A DNA stretch of 64,000 nt from Verrucomicrobiota bacterium (GTDB lineage: Bacteria > Verrucomicrobiota > Verrucomicrobiia > Chthoniobacterales > Chthoniobacteraceae), in the NCBI GenBank assembly GCA_009885995.1, contig VFJQ01000056.1, positions 100,714-164,713 of the forward strand, written 5' to 3'. Under the pieces are notes generated by a model that made no database searches, was not told the origin of the DNA, and saw nothing but the letters and a program-made list of their open reading frames with translations. Each line of letters opens with the position of its first letter. Within the stretch, counting starts at the first letter, position 1. The translations under genes were made by a program, and so were the position numbers. Positions 46,101 to 56,692 of the stretch are shown here, in pieces.

Positions 46101-46533
46101 GCGGATCAGCCTGCACGTCCACGACCACCAGCGTGTTGTTCGTGGCATTGACCACGACCAGCCGCGAGCTGTTCGGCGTCAGCGCCACCGCGGTCGGCTC
46201 ACCGCCCACCTTGATCGGTCGATGCGCGCGCTTCCTCACCAGGTCCACGGGCGTCACCGTGCCCGCAAACGCATTCGCGACGTAGGCCGTCTCGCCCCCG
46301 AGTGTGATCGCCACGCTCACCGGTTCATCGCCGGTTTTGATTGTGGCGAGCTTCTTCGGCGGAGTGAGCAACGCGTCGAAGATGGTGATCGAGTCGTTGT
46401 CGGGATTGCAGACCACGAGCCGCTTGTCGTCGCTCGATAAGGCGATCGGGGTGGACTGGATCGGCTGACCAACGCCGGCCAAGGCTCCGGCGATGGCGGC
46501 ACAAAAGGCCGCGAGGATGGAGGTGAGTTTCAT
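43117..46533 (-). CDS. Exported beta-propeller / kelch protein with two c-type heme sites
   Basis: This 1138-aa protein has a signal peptide ('SILAAFCAAIAGALAG') and an N-terminal YVTN-type beta-propeller ('KRLVVCNPDNDSITIFDAL', 'AYVANAFAGTVTPVDL') to about residue 490. A first heme motif 'CVVCH' is near 520. Kelch-like repeats ('ERILIIGGRSA', 'RIFVIGGVNEAG', 'IYVIGGVDGVG') fill about 600-900, and a second heme motif 'CATCH' is near 965, followed by a region like the C-terminal domain of di-heme peroxidases ('NELRFNGADISQAINPLGANGF', 'PYYYNGLAQTLEEVLN'). A periplasmic redox protein is likely; the kelch part appears inserted between the two heme halves. The start at the ATG at 46533 fits the signal peptide. 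Confidence 0.85.
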   Translation of the reverse strand: MKLTSILAAFCAAIAGALAGVGQPIQSTPIALSSDDKRLVVCNPDNDSITIFDALLTPPKKLATIKTGDEPVSVAITLGGETAYVANAFAGTVTPVDLVRKRAHRPIKVGGEPTAVALTPNSSRLVVVNATNNTLVVVDVQADPPVVIGQPYDLSAFGTSPRSIAITNDGDADDADETVFVAMFFGQLRAGKTFNEEGQDDQREGRVVAFDTAGFQPLATANPIRLAPLANTGFNSNGKLAPGPGQVPNIASTNPQTFTTPTGAYPNQLAAIAIHPTSGRALVISTGASPNGPLRFNQMAQGLVSVFEVVSRGEVMAGQTDPTVRRTAPLNLNQGINLATTPAPRLFMTNPVAMAWRPNGADAWVAIQNSNLLVRLTVDGQTIPTIGAPLVAGPSQIVRVDLENPGTTLAAGKAPRGVVINSTGTRAYVSNFITRNVSVVDITNGTAPSVVAVVKSASLPPAMSAEGKAQLGAELFFTGRGPEDRMSSEGWGGCVVCHPGGRADGVTWMFDGGPRQTISLDGTFSKTAHGFQQRILNWSAVRDENQDFELNTRNVFGGRGLIDDDRLFYAIGGASGSASSPTGQTKIEVFNQVTGAVSADSFFKPGKALPTLPFDRRDFATVQLTDERILIIGGRSAATNSGAGDLVKNSATVQEFNVRTNKLIPRSHAGFTSRHSLGAAAVQTAKGLRIYAIGGYTSTDPATAPSALVQEFNPATNHWRTVAPLLTAVAQFGTAVAGGGNTAEPLQLVHVVAGNTSAEGVASPSLSAGVQRFQADPRGPGTWTAFSPVGFIGLRHHGAAAAQRGASSRIFVIGGVNEAGVVQSDVREYLAQTVDPILTIHTSMPAARAQFGIGGSPTTNQIYVIGGVDGVGADQTTVFEYTININGSPAGPGGTPSGTWVTRGNLPSARRQLGVNTVIPVGNFLPVVNFKRDPRQDAIETWVARKVRSVRGVGDPTSAAVVSGRALFGQVGLVIAEQSCATCHGGKRWSRSVVDFPGAPSPTNDPLLALGDEKIIGAELRETFTQGPVAGQIPGVLVNVGTFTLAGGRTNELRFNGADISQAINPLGANGFNFPSLLSVNETAPYYYNGLAQTLEEVLNGSRDSNGGVRVHFVSSGSQRADLIAFLRSIDRTTPIFP

Positions 46534-46700
46534 GGAGATGTTCCGGGTGTGTGTTTGAGGCCGCTCCCGGAGCCGAGTGCCCCACCCGCGGGTTTCTCCT
46601 TTGGCCAGCGCTCGCCCCCGAGCGCGGCAACTCGATACGTCGCCGACGGACCCATCGCCGAACTCACCAAGAACCACGGACGTGCCGGCTTGTATCGACC

Positions 46701-49562
46701 ATGAAGCCCCTCCGTCTTCTCCTCCTCGCCGGCGCATCCGCCCTCGCCGCCACTCCCGACGCCAGCCTGCCCGATGGCTTCGAGCTCGTTCCCGTCGCAA
46801 CGGCGCCGCTCGTGCAACATCCGATCATGGCCGGGCTCGGCGAGCCAGGCGTGCTCTATGTGGCGGAGAATGCGGGGCTGAACCTCAACAAGGCCGAGTT
46901 GGAAAAGCAGTTGCCCAACTACGTCACACGACTCGTCGATTCGGACGGCGACGGCATTTACGACAAGAAGACGGTCTTCGCCGACAAGATGACGTTCCCG
47001 CAAGGCGCGCTGTGGCTCGACGGATCGCTCTTCGTGATGTCGCCGCCGGGGCTGTGGAAATTCACCGACGGAGACGGAGACGGCGTGGCCGAAAAGCGAG
47101 AGATGCTCGTAAGCGGTTTCGACTACACGGGCAACGCCGCAGACGTTCACGGCCCGTTTTTGCACCCGAATGGCCGGCTCTACTGGTGCCACGGGCGCAA
47201 GGGGACAAAGGTCATCGGCAAGGAAGGCAAGCTGGTCCACGAGGGCCTCTCGAGCGGCATCTGGTCGGCGAATCGCGACGGCTCCGACGTGCGCTGGCAC
47301 TCGCTCGCCTGCGGCGACAACCCGGTCGAGATCGACTTCACGCCCGAGGGCGAAATCCTCGGCACGCAGAACATTTTCTACACGAACCCGCGCGGCGACA
47401 CGATCGTGCACTGGCTGCGCGGCGGCGTGTATCCGCGGCCCGATCAGCTCAAGGCGATCGTGGGCCTGCCGCGCACGCTCGACACGATGCCGGTCGTCCA
47501 CAATTACGGCCACGTCGCGGTGAGCGGTTTCACGTTTTACCGCAGCGGGGCGTTCGATGCGGAGTGGCGCGGGAATATGTTCGTGACGCACTTCAACACG
47601 CAGCGGCTCACGCGCATGGAAGTGGCGCGCGACGGCGCGAGCTACAAGGTGACCGAGCGCGAATTCCTCAAGCTGCACAACTCCGACGTGCATCTCACCG
47701 ACGTGCTCGAAGACCGCGACGGCTCGCTGCTCGTGCTCGATACCGGCGGGTGGTTTCGCATCGGCTGCCCGTCGTCGCTCATGGCCAAGCCGGACATCGC
47801 CGGCGCGATCTGGCGCGTGCGGAAAAAGGGCGCGCCGGTGAAGTGCGAGCCGTGGGGCGCGAGCGTGGCGGACGTTTGGAACAAGGACGCGAAGGGACTC
47901 ATCGCCGCGCTCGGATCGAAGAACGCGAGCGTCGCACACACCGCGGCGAATGCGCTCGCGATGAAGCCGACGCCCGAAGCGATCACTGCGCTGCTGAAAG
48001 CGCTGGATCGCGATGAACCCGGCGGGCAGCTCGCCGCGGCGCACGCGCTCGGCGCGATGCCGAAGCTTGATGCGAAGGCGACGCGCGCGCTGCTGCGTTC
48101 CATCGAGGGCGAGGTGGACCGCTCGGTCGCGCACCAGGCGATGTTCGCGCTCTTCACCGGCGGGCAGTCGAAGCTTATCGCCGACGCCCTCGCAGAATCC
48201 GGCAAGCCCGCGCTCCAGCGCCGCGCGCTCACGCTGCTCGATCAACTCTCCCCTTCCCCGCTCACCGCCGAGACGGTGGTCCCGCTGCTCGATGCGAGCG
48301 ACCCGCTGCTCGCGCGCAAGGCAGCGGAGATCGTCGTGCGTCACGACGACTGGACGGAGCCTGCCGCCGCGCGCTTTGCCAGTTGGATGAGCGGCCGCGC
48401 CCTCACGTTGGCGAAGCTCGAGTTGATCGAACTCGTCGCCAGCGCGCGCGTGGCGCAGCCAGCGATGGCGGAAGTGGTCACGACACTCCTCGAGCGCGGC
48501 GCACCCGCGGCCTGGCGCATCGTCGCCGCCGGGGACAGCTCGAAAGGTCCCGCAGTGTGGACGCCCGCGCTGCGCAAGGCGCTCGGCACCGCAACGCCCG
48601 CCGATCTCCCGCTCGTGCTCGCCGCGGCGGCGAAGGTCGGCACGCCCGACTTGCGCGCGGCGCTGCGCGAGTTTTCGGACGACGCGAAGCAGCCGCTCGC
48701 CTTCCGCCTCAAAGCGCTCGGCGCGTCGATCGACCGCAGCAAGCCGCTCGCGGCAGAGTCGTTCGAGTTGCTCCAGCGCGCGCTCGGCGATGCGTCGTCG
48801 TCCGCACGGCTGGAAGCCGCGCGCATCCTCGTGAGCGCGCGGCTCGCGAAGGAGCAGGTGCTCGCGCTCGCGCCGGTGATCCCGACACTCGGCCCGCTCG
48901 AACTGCGCGAATTTCTCAAGGCCTTCCGCGGCTGGCTGAAGACGGAGAATGCTGTGGCGCTCGCGCAGGCGCTGAAGAATTCAGTCGCACTAGCCAGCGT
49001 GCAGGAGAGCGAGATCCGCACGGTCTTCTCCGACGCGAAGCCGGAGATCTTCGCGGAGATCGCGCCCGCACTCGCGGCGCTCGCGTCGGATGATGCGGCG
49101 CGGCGGCGACTGCTCGAAACGCTGCCCGCGCGTGTGGCGAAGGAGGGGCGCGCGGCGGAAGGGCGGAAACTTTTTGAGGCCGGCATGGGCGCGTGCGCGA
49201 CGTGTCACCGTGTCGGCGAGGTGGGCAATCTTGTCGGGCCGAATCTGAGCACGATCGGGAACATCCGCGTCGAGCGCGACCTGCTCGAGTCGATCCTCTT
49301 CCCGAGCAACTCGCTCGCTCGCGACTACGAAGCGCACGCGATCGAGACGGCGGATGGTGGGAGCTTTATCGGTGTCGTGCGCGGCAGCCTGCCGGACGTG
49401 CTCGTCTTCGCCGATGCGGGCGCGCAGGAGCACCGCATCCCGCACACGCAGATCACCGCCAACACGACGCTGCCGGCTTCGCTCATGCCCGCGGGGCTCG
49501 ACAAAGCGCTCACGGAAGCACAACTGCTCGACCTCGTCGCTTACCTCCGCAGCCGGAAATAA
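46701..49562 (+). CDS. PVC-type heme-binding CxxCH dehydrogenase with HEAT repeats
   Basis: This 953-aa protein has a signal peptide, an N-terminal beta-propeller of the membrane-bound dehydrogenase type ('PIMAGLGEPGVLYVAENAG', 'LDGSLFVMSPPGLWKFTDGDGDG', 'DVHLTDVLEDRDGSLLVLDTGGWF'), a HEAT-rich helical middle part and a C-terminal cytochrome c domain with 'CATCHRVGEVGNLVGPNL'. This architecture is a hallmark of Planctomycetes/Verrucomicrobia and is thought to oxidise sugars or sugar derivatives in the periplasm. It precedes a DUF1080 gene by 3 bp. The start at 46701 begins the signal peptide. Confidence 0.93.
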   Translation: MKPLRLLLLAGASALAATPDASLPDGFELVPVATAPLVQHPIMAGLGEPGVLYVAENAGLNLNKAELEKQLPNYVTRLVDSDGDGIYDKKTVFADKMTFPQGALWLDGSLFVMSPPGLWKFTDGDGDGVAEKREMLVSGFDYTGNAADVHGPFLHPNGRLYWCHGRKGTKVIGKEGKLVHEGLSSGIWSANRDGSDVRWHSLACGDNPVEIDFTPEGEILGTQNIFYTNPRGDTIVHWLRGGVYPRPDQLKAIVGLPRTLDTMPVVHNYGHVAVSGFTFYRSGAFDAEWRGNMFVTHFNTQRLTRMEVARDGASYKVTEREFLKLHNSDVHLTDVLEDRDGSLLVLDTGGWFRIGCPSSLMAKPDIAGAIWRVRKKGAPVKCEPWGASVADVWNKDAKGLIAALGSKNASVAHTAANALAMKPTPEAITALLKALDRDEPGGQLAAAHALGAMPKLDAKATRALLRSIEGEVDRSVAHQAMFALFTGGQSKLIADALAESGKPALQRRALTLLDQLSPSPLTAETVVPLLDASDPLLARKAAEIVVRHDDWTEPAAARFASWMSGRALTLAKLELIELVASARVAQPAMAEVVTTLLERGAPAAWRIVAAGDSSKGPAVWTPALRKALGTATPADLPLVLAAAAKVGTPDLRAALREFSDDAKQPLAFRLKALGASIDRSKPLAAESFELLQRALGDASSSARLEAARILVSARLAKEQVLALAPVIPTLGPLELREFLKAFRGWLKTENAVALAQALKNSVALASVQESEIRTVFSDAKPEIFAEIAPALAALASDDAARRRLLETLPARVAKEGRAAEGRKLFEAGMGACATCHRVGEVGNLVGPNLSTIGNIRVERDLLESILFPSNSLARDYEAHAIETADGGSFIGVVRGSLPDVLVFADAGAQEHRIPHTQITANTTLPASLMPAGLDKALTEAQLLDLVAYLRSRK

Positions 49563-49565
49563 CTC

Positions 49566-50300
49566 ATGAAAACCTCCCTCGCTCTCCTCGCTCTCGTCTC
49601 TTCGGCATTCGCCGCGGACAATGTCGCGCCCGACGGTTTCGTCGCGCTGTTCAATGGAAAGGATTTCTCCGGCTGGAAAGTGCCCGCGGGCGACAACGGA
49701 CACTGGAAGGTGGTCGATGGCGTGATCGATTACGACGCTCGCAGCGAGGCGACCGGCGAGAAGAGCCTGTGGACCGAGCGCGAGTTCAGCGACTACACGC
49801 TGCTCGTGGATTGGCGCATCAAGGAGACGCCCTACATCAATCCGCGGGTGCGTTATCTCCTGCCCGACGGCTCCGAGGCGCGCGATACGAAGGGCCAGCC
49901 GCTCGCGCTCGCGCTGCCGGATTCCGACTCGGGTCTGCTGCTCTGCGGGAGCGCGAAGTATCAGCTCAATATCTGGTGCTGGCCGGCCGGCTCGGGAGAG
50001 ATGTATGGCGTGCGCCGCGATCCCGCGATGCCGCCGGAAGTGCGCGCCGGCGTGACGCCGCGCATGCAGGCCGACAAGCCGGTGGGCGAGTGGAATCGCT
50101 ACGAGGTCACCGTGCGCAAAGGCAGCGTGAGCGTGATGCTCAACAGCCAGCCCGTGCTCCCCGGCGTGAAGATCCCCGGCTTGCCCGAGCGCGGTGCGAT
50201 CGGGCTCCAGCACCACGGCGCGGAGAAGAACGGGCAATGGACGAGCCCGCCGGCGCTGGTGCAGTTCAAGAACGTGTTCATCAAGGAGCTGAATCCTTGA
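49566..50300 (+). CDS. DUF1080 (3-keto-disaccharide hydrolase-like) exported protein
   Basis: This 244-aa protein has a short signal peptide and the DUF1080 concanavalin-like fold: 'FVALFNGKDFSGWKVP', 'WKVVDGVIDYDAR', 'DYTLLVDWRIK' and C-terminal 'ERGAIGLQHHGAEKNGQW'. Some members hydrolyse 3-keto-glycosides produced by periplasmic glycoside dehydrogenases. Pairing with the CxxCH dehydrogenase upstream (3 bp gap) supports a keto-sugar route in the periplasm. That role is an inference. Confidence 0.9.
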   Translation: MKTSLALLALVSSAFAADNVAPDGFVALFNGKDFSGWKVPAGDNGHWKVVDGVIDYDARSEATGEKSLWTEREFSDYTLLVDWRIKETPYINPRVRYLLPDGSEARDTKGQPLALALPDSDSGLLLCGSAKYQLNIWCWPAGSGEMYGVRRDPAMPPEVRAGVTPRMQADKPVGEWNRYEVTVRKGSVSVMLNSQPVLPGVKIPGLPERGAIGLQHHGAEKNGQWTSPPALVQFKNVFIKELNP

Positions 50301-50327
50301 GGCGGACGGCGCGGCGCGGCGCGCCTA

Positions 50328-50370
50328 CCAAAAAACGAACCGGCGCCGCTCCACTCGGAACGGCGCCGGT
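50328..50370 (-). terminator. Terminator between DUF1080 and glnK
   Basis: A perfect 10-bp stem ACCGGCGCCG / CGGCGCCGGT is flanked on its left by a run of six A. In the minus-strand transcript the hairpin is therefore followed by TTTTTT, giving a good terminator for the amt-glnK transcript. Confidence 0.8.
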
Positions 50371-50394
50371 CGATACCAGGACTAACTTAACAAA

Positions 50395-52439
<2,045 letters not shown>

Positions 52440-52527
52440 CAGGTTGATTTCGGTGGTGTGTTTGTTTTTGGACTACTGCACCCCAGCCGGGTTCCCGGTG
52501 GGCGGCGCGGAGCGCGCGGCGCACTTT

Positions 52528-52543
52528 AGCAACGGCTGTGCCA
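52528..52543 (-). promoter_or_regulatory. Sigma-54 (RpoN) promoter of amt-glnK
   Basis: The minus strand reads TGGCACAGCCGTTGCT, a perfect match to the -24/-12 consensus TGGCACRNNNNTTGCW, about 85 bp before the amt start. Known control of amt-glnK in other bacteria is through NtrC and sigma-54. No NtrC site was identified. Confidence 0.85.
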
Positions 52544-52723
52544 GCGGTTGAATCGCGGTGATTTACAGAAGGAATCACCGGCATCACCCCGGCCCGCTGA
52601 ATTGGGTGGTGCGTGTTTTGCGCCATTCGCCTCGGTGTGTGTCCAAATCTCACCACCCCTCGATTCGAGCCCTCGCGAACGATCGCGTTGCAGCACCCGC
52701 GGCCCTCGACCTACGCTGCGCGG

Positions 52724-54403
52724 GTGCGCTGGATCTTTCCCCAACCACTCGATGAGTCCGCTGTCGCCGCCCTGGCGGAACACCTCCGCGTGCCGGCACT
52801 GACTGCCCGGTTGCTCGTGAGGCGCGGGCTCGCCGATGCGGATGCCGCCACCCACTTCCTCGATCCGCGGCTGAAGGCGCTGCGTGATCCATTTTTGCTG
52901 CCCGACATGGATCGGGCGATTGAGCGCGTCCTGGTCGCGTTCGATCGACGGGAACGGATCGCCTTCTACGGTGACTACGATGTTGATGGCGTCTCGTCGC
53001 TGGCGCTGCTGACGCGCGTCTTCCGAGCCTGCGGTGTGGAGCCGGCGTGCTTCCTCCCGAACCGGATCGATGAAGGCTATGGCCTGAGCGCAGACGGTCT
53101 GACGCGCTGCCTCGAGGAGCACCGACCGAACCTGCTCATCGCGATCGATTGCGGCACGACCTCGGTTGCGGAGATCGCGCGGCTGCGGGGGGAAGGCGTC
53201 GATGTCATCGTGCTCGATCATCACGAGTGTGCGGCGACGCTGCCGGAGTGCGTCGCGCTGGTGAATCCCAAGCGCGGCGAGTCCGACCGCCACCTCTGCA
53301 GCGCGGGCCTGGCTTTCAAGTTCGCCCACGCGCTGCTCAAACGGCGGCCCGTGCCGGATTTCGACCTGCGCTGCGTGCTCGACCTCGTGGCGCTCGGCAC
53401 CGTCGCGGACCTCGTCCCCTTGATCGACGAGAACCGCACCCTCGTGAAGCACGGCTTGCTGCGGCTCGCCGACTCGCGCTGGCCCGGTGTGCGCGCGCTG
53501 ATCGATGCCGCCGGTCTGCGTGCCCCCTTCACCGCGACTCACATCGGCTTCGGCCTCGGCCCGCGGCTGAACGCGGCCGGCCGGCTCGGCACCGCCCTCG
53601 ATGCGCTCGAACTTCTCCTCACCGACGACCCGGCCCGCGCCCACACCCTCGCGCAAGGTCTCGACGCCCAGAATCGCGAGCGCCGGGCGGTCGAAGAGCG
53701 AGTCTGCATCGAAGCCGAGGAGCAGGTCGCCTCCTGGTTCCAGCCGCAGGAGCACGCCGCTATCGTCGCCGGAGCACCGGCCTGGCATCCGGGCGTAATC
53801 GGCATCGTCGCTTCGCGGATCTCGCGCCGCCACCATCGCCCGACGATCGTCGTGGCGTTCGATGAAGCCGGTTCCGGCAAAGGCAGCGGTCGGAGCATCG
53901 TGGGCTTTTCCCTCGTCGCTGCGCTCGGCAAGTGCGCAGCGCATCTGGCAGCGTTCGGTGGCCATGAAGCCGCCGCCGGCCTCTCCCTGTCGGAAGACCG
54001 GTTCGCCGCCTTTCGAGACGCGTTTCTAGCCGTCGCGAAGGCGGATCTCACCGCCGACCAGCTCCAGCCCCGCATCCACCTCGACGCGGAACTGCCGCTG
54101 CGCCAAATCGACCTCTCCCTCCTCGGCCACATCGAAACGCTCGCGCCCTTCGGCAACGGCCACCGCCAGCCAGTCTTCTTTGCCCTGCGCGTGATACCGG
54201 CGGACGAGCCCCGCGTGCTCAAGGAGAAGCACCTGAGTCTTTCGCTCACCCAAAACGGACGGGAAGCCCGGGCGATCTGGTTTGGCGCGACGGAAGTGCC
54301 GCCCCCGCCGTGGGACATCGCTTTCGAGCTGACGCGCAACGAATACCAAGGCCGCGTTTCCGCCCAGATCCAGATCGTCGCTCTGCGCTCTTCAGAAGGG
54401 TGA
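52724..54403 (+). CDS. recJ: Single-stranded-DNA-specific exonuclease RecJ
   Basis: This 559-aa nuclease digests single-stranded DNA 5' to 3' in recombination and mismatch repair. The DHH core has 'FYGDYDVDGVSSLALL' (84-89), 'IDCGTTSVAEI', 'VLDHHECAATLPEC' (DHH at 165-167) and 'LVALGTVADLVPL', followed by DHHA1 ('GVIGIVASRISRRHHRPTIV', 'GGHEAAAGLSL') and the OB domain. The GTG at 52724 gives the expected N-terminus 'RWIFPQP'; upstream codons in the track ORF do not resemble RecJ. Confidence 0.93.
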   Translation: MRWIFPQPLDESAVAALAEHLRVPALTARLLVRRGLADADAATHFLDPRLKALRDPFLLPDMDRAIERVLVAFDRRERIAFYGDYDVDGVSSLALLTRVFRACGVEPACFLPNRIDEGYGLSADGLTRCLEEHRPNLLIAIDCGTTSVAEIARLRGEGVDVIVLDHHECAATLPECVALVNPKRGESDRHLCSAGLAFKFAHALLKRRPVPDFDLRCVLDLVALGTVADLVPLIDENRTLVKHGLLRLADSRWPGVRALIDAAGLRAPFTATHIGFGLGPRLNAAGRLGTALDALELLLTDDPARAHTLAQGLDAQNRERRAVEERVCIEAEEQVASWFQPQEHAAIVAGAPAWHPGVIGIVASRISRRHHRPTIVVAFDEAGSGKGSGRSIVGFSLVAALGKCAAHLAAFGGHEAAAGLSLSEDRFAAFRDAFLAVAKADLTADQLQPRIHLDAELPLRQIDLSLLGHIETLAPFGNGHRQPVFFALRVIPADEPRVLKEKHLSLSLTQNGREARAIWFGATEVPPPPWDIAFELTRNEYQGRVSAQIQIVALRSSEG

Positions 54404-54597
54404 ACGGCAACTTGTTCACACGCTGAATATAGAAGCTCCTATCTAATCTATATATCCCTTCATCTTCATAAGGGTGCGAATAACTCTCCAGCGGAGCGTT
54501 CGTCACCCACGGCTACAGTGTTCCACACCTAAAAAAGGCCACGAATAACCGCCCGGCGGTTCCGCGCGATGATCCAACAACCCGCCGACGCAATATC
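54404..54597. other. AT-rich intergenic region between recJ and rnc
   Basis: The two genes are convergent. The interval is much less GC-rich than its surroundings (for example TATCTAATCTATATATCCC) and holds several DnaA-box-like nonamers: TTGTTCACA at 54412 and TGCGAATAA at 54475, with TTATTCACA at 54629 just inside the end of rnc. An inverted repeat serving as a terminator was not obvious. Confidence 0.4.
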
Positions 54598-55380
54598 TTA
54601 ATCAGCGCTGTTGGCGGCAGCGGGCGGGTTATTCACAGATTGTTCAGACCCGGGATTTGCCTGTTCGGCGCCCGCTGATTCCGCCGTCTTGGCTCCACCC
54701 CCGGCCCACGCCTTCCGGACCAGCGCATCTCTCGCCGCAGCCACTTCCGCCTCCTTCTTACTCCGGCCATCGCCACCGCCCAGCCACGTCCCACACCACG
54801 TGACGTCGGAGCTGAATCGCTTGTCATGCTCCGGGCCGGAATGGCTCTTGATGACATACTTAGGGCTCACGGGTGAAAGGCCTTGGAGGATCTCCTGCAG
54901 CTCGCCTTTCGGATTGACGTCGTCGGTGCTGGCGCAGATCTGCGCGAGGAATGCCCGCGAGGTATGCAGTAACACCCGCCGCGCGGTGGTGTAATCGCTG
55001 TCGAGATAGATCGCGCCCAGGAGCGCCTCAAAAGCATCCGAAAGCAGCCCCGGCCGCTCCCGCCCACCCGCCGCTTCCTCGCCGCGCCCGAGCATCATGA
55101 ACCGCCCGATTTCGAGAGCTTCGGCGAGCTCCCGCAGCCCCTCCCGCGAGACGAGCCGCGCCCGCAACTTCGTCAGCACCCCCTCGGCGTTATCCGGGAA
55201 CTGCTCGAACAGATACTCGGTGAAGACGAGCTGGAGCACCGCGTCACCGAGGAATTCGAGTCGCTGATTATCGAAATGATGCCGCTGCGTCTCGTGGCCG
55301 AGGCTCGGATGGGTGAGCGCCTCGGCGAGCAGCAGCGGGTTTCTGAATTTGTAGCGCAGCCGCGCTTCGAGTGGATTCAT
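54598..55380 (-). CDS. rnc: Ribonuclease III
   Basis: This 260-aa enzyme cleaves double-stranded RNA in rRNA maturation and mRNA decay. The catalytic domain has the signature 'NQRLEFLGDAVLQLVFTEYLF' and 'LLSDAFEALLGAIYLDS' with the metal-binding Glu and Asp; a dsRNA-binding domain follows at about 155-225 ('NPKGELQEILQGLSPVSPKY', 'SKKEAEVAAARDAL'). A disordered tail of some 30 residues ends the protein. The ATG at 55380 is preferred; a GTG four codons upstream is possible. Confidence 0.95.
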   Translation of the reverse strand: MNPLEARLRYKFRNPLLLAEALTHPSLGHETQRHHFDNQRLEFLGDAVLQLVFTEYLFEQFPDNAEGVLTKLRARLVSREGLRELAEALEIGRFMMLGRGEEAAGGRERPGLLSDAFEALLGAIYLDSDYTTARRVLLHTSRAFLAQICASTDDVNPKGELQEILQGLSPVSPKYVIKSHSGPEHDKRFSSDVTWCGTWLGGGDGRSKKEAEVAAARDALVRKAWAGGGAKTAESAGAEQANPGSEQSVNNPPAAANSAD

Positions 55381-55428
55381 CGACACCGGCACACGTTAGC
55401 AGCCCTTCATTTTGAGGCCCACAGAAAA

Positions 55429-56409
55429 TCAGGCCAGCCAGCGCATGAGGTCGCGCGCCCAGTAGGTCACGATCAGGTCAGCCCCGGCGCGCCGGAAGCC
55501 GGTCATCATCTCCAGCACCGTCGCGCGCTCATCGAGCCAGCCGTTCGCCGCGGCGGCCTTGATCATCGCGTATTCGCCGCTCACACAATACACCGCCGTC
55601 GGCAGCCCGAACCGCTCTTTGATTCGCCACACCAGATCCAGATACGCCAGCCCCGGCTTCACCATCACCAGGTCCGCGCCCTCAGCCACGTCGAGTTCGA
55701 CTTCGCGCAGCGCCTCCAGCGCGTTCGCGCTGTCCATTTGGTAAGACCGGCGGTCCCCCGCTTTCGGCGCGCTCTCCGCCGCATCGCGGAACGGCCCATA
55801 GAACGCCGACGCGAACTTCGCCGCGTAGCTCATGATCGGCGTCTCGGTGAAGCCGCCCGCATCCAGCCCCGCCCGGATCGCCCCGATCCGCCCATCCATC
55901 ATGTCGCTCGGCGCCACCAGATCCGCGCCCGCCGCCGCGTGCGACACCGCCGTCTTCACGAGCAACTCGACCGACGCATCGTTCTCCACATGCGCGTGAT
56001 CCCCGGCGAAGCGCGTCACCCCGCAATGCCCGTGGCTCATGTATTCGCACAGACACACATCCGTCATCACCACCAGCCCTGGCACCTCCTTTTTCAAGGC
56101 GCGCACCGCCCGCTGCACCACGCCGTCCTCCGCGAAGGCCTGCGTCGCCCGCTCATCCTTCACCGCCGGGATGCCAAAGAGAATCACGCTCGCCACCCCA
56201 TCCGCGTGCGCCGCCTTCGCCTCCTCGACCAGCGCCTTTTCCGAAAGCTGCGCCACCCCCGGCATCGACGCCACCGCCTCGCGATCCGCGACCTTTTCCG
56301 ACACAAAGAGCGGCAGGATGAAGTCCTCCCGCCCGAGCGAAGTCTCGCGCACGAGCGCGCGCAGTTCGGGCGTGGCGCGGAGGCGGCGAGGGCGGCGGAG
56401 CAGGTTCAT
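55429..56409 (-). CDS. hemB: Delta-aminolevulinic acid dehydratase (porphobilinogen synthase)
   Basis: This 326-aa enzyme joins two 5-aminolevulinate molecules into porphobilinogen in heme synthesis. The zinc-type metal site is present ('VCLCEYMSHGHCG', Cys119, Cys121, Cys129), as are the Schiff-base lysines Lys198 ('MSYAAKFASAFYGPFRDA') and Lys251 ('VMVKPGLAYLDL'). The track ORF continues to 56907 but the family starts at the ATG at 56409. A heme pathway fits the many cytochromes encoded nearby. Confidence 0.95.
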   Translation of the reverse strand: MNLLRRPRRLRATPELRALVRETSLGREDFILPLFVSEKVADREAVASMPGVAQLSEKALVEEAKAAHADGVASVILFGIPAVKDERATQAFAEDGVVQRAVRALKKEVPGLVVMTDVCLCEYMSHGHCGVTRFAGDHAHVENDASVELLVKTAVSHAAAGADLVAPSDMMDGRIGAIRAGLDAGGFTETPIMSYAAKFASAFYGPFRDAAESAPKAGDRRSYQMDSANALEALREVELDVAEGADLVMVKPGLAYLDLVWRIKERFGLPTAVYCVSGEYAMIKAAAANGWLDERATVLEMMTGFRRAGADLIVTYWARDLMRWLA

Positions 56410-56504
56410 TCGGTGCCCAGCGATAGCGGACGCCCCCGCCGGGCGCCAGCCCGCACTACACCCCAGCGGCGATGCCCGCGCCGGCTGGGTGCAGGGCACG
56501 CCCC

Positions 56505-56679
56505 GAGCCCCCCCGGCGAAGTCAGCGCGCAACAACTCACCGACGCCATAGCCACCACCGCGCAAAACCCAGCGAGCTTCCCCGCCTACACCGGCGATTT
56601 CAGCGACCCGACCACGCAGGGCGAGATGATAGACTTCAAAGCCTACGTCGAGTCGATGCGGCAGGCGCTGGTGCGCTGA
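56505..56679 (+). pseudogene. C-terminal fragment of the collagen-like protein family
   Basis: The frame reads 'PPGEVSAQQLTDAIATTAQN', 'PASFPAYTGDFSDPTTQGEM' and 'YVESMRQALVR' to a stop. This matches the end of the collagen-like protein at 6227-6745 ('APGEVTLTQLDTAIADTAKN', 'PATFPAFTGTFGDPVTQGEM', 'YVESFRQFMSR'). No collagen repeats, N-terminus or start codon precede it. Its stop is 13 bp from the stop of the convergent integrase fragment. Confidence 0.8.
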
Positions 56680-56692
56680 GGGCGCGCAGCGC

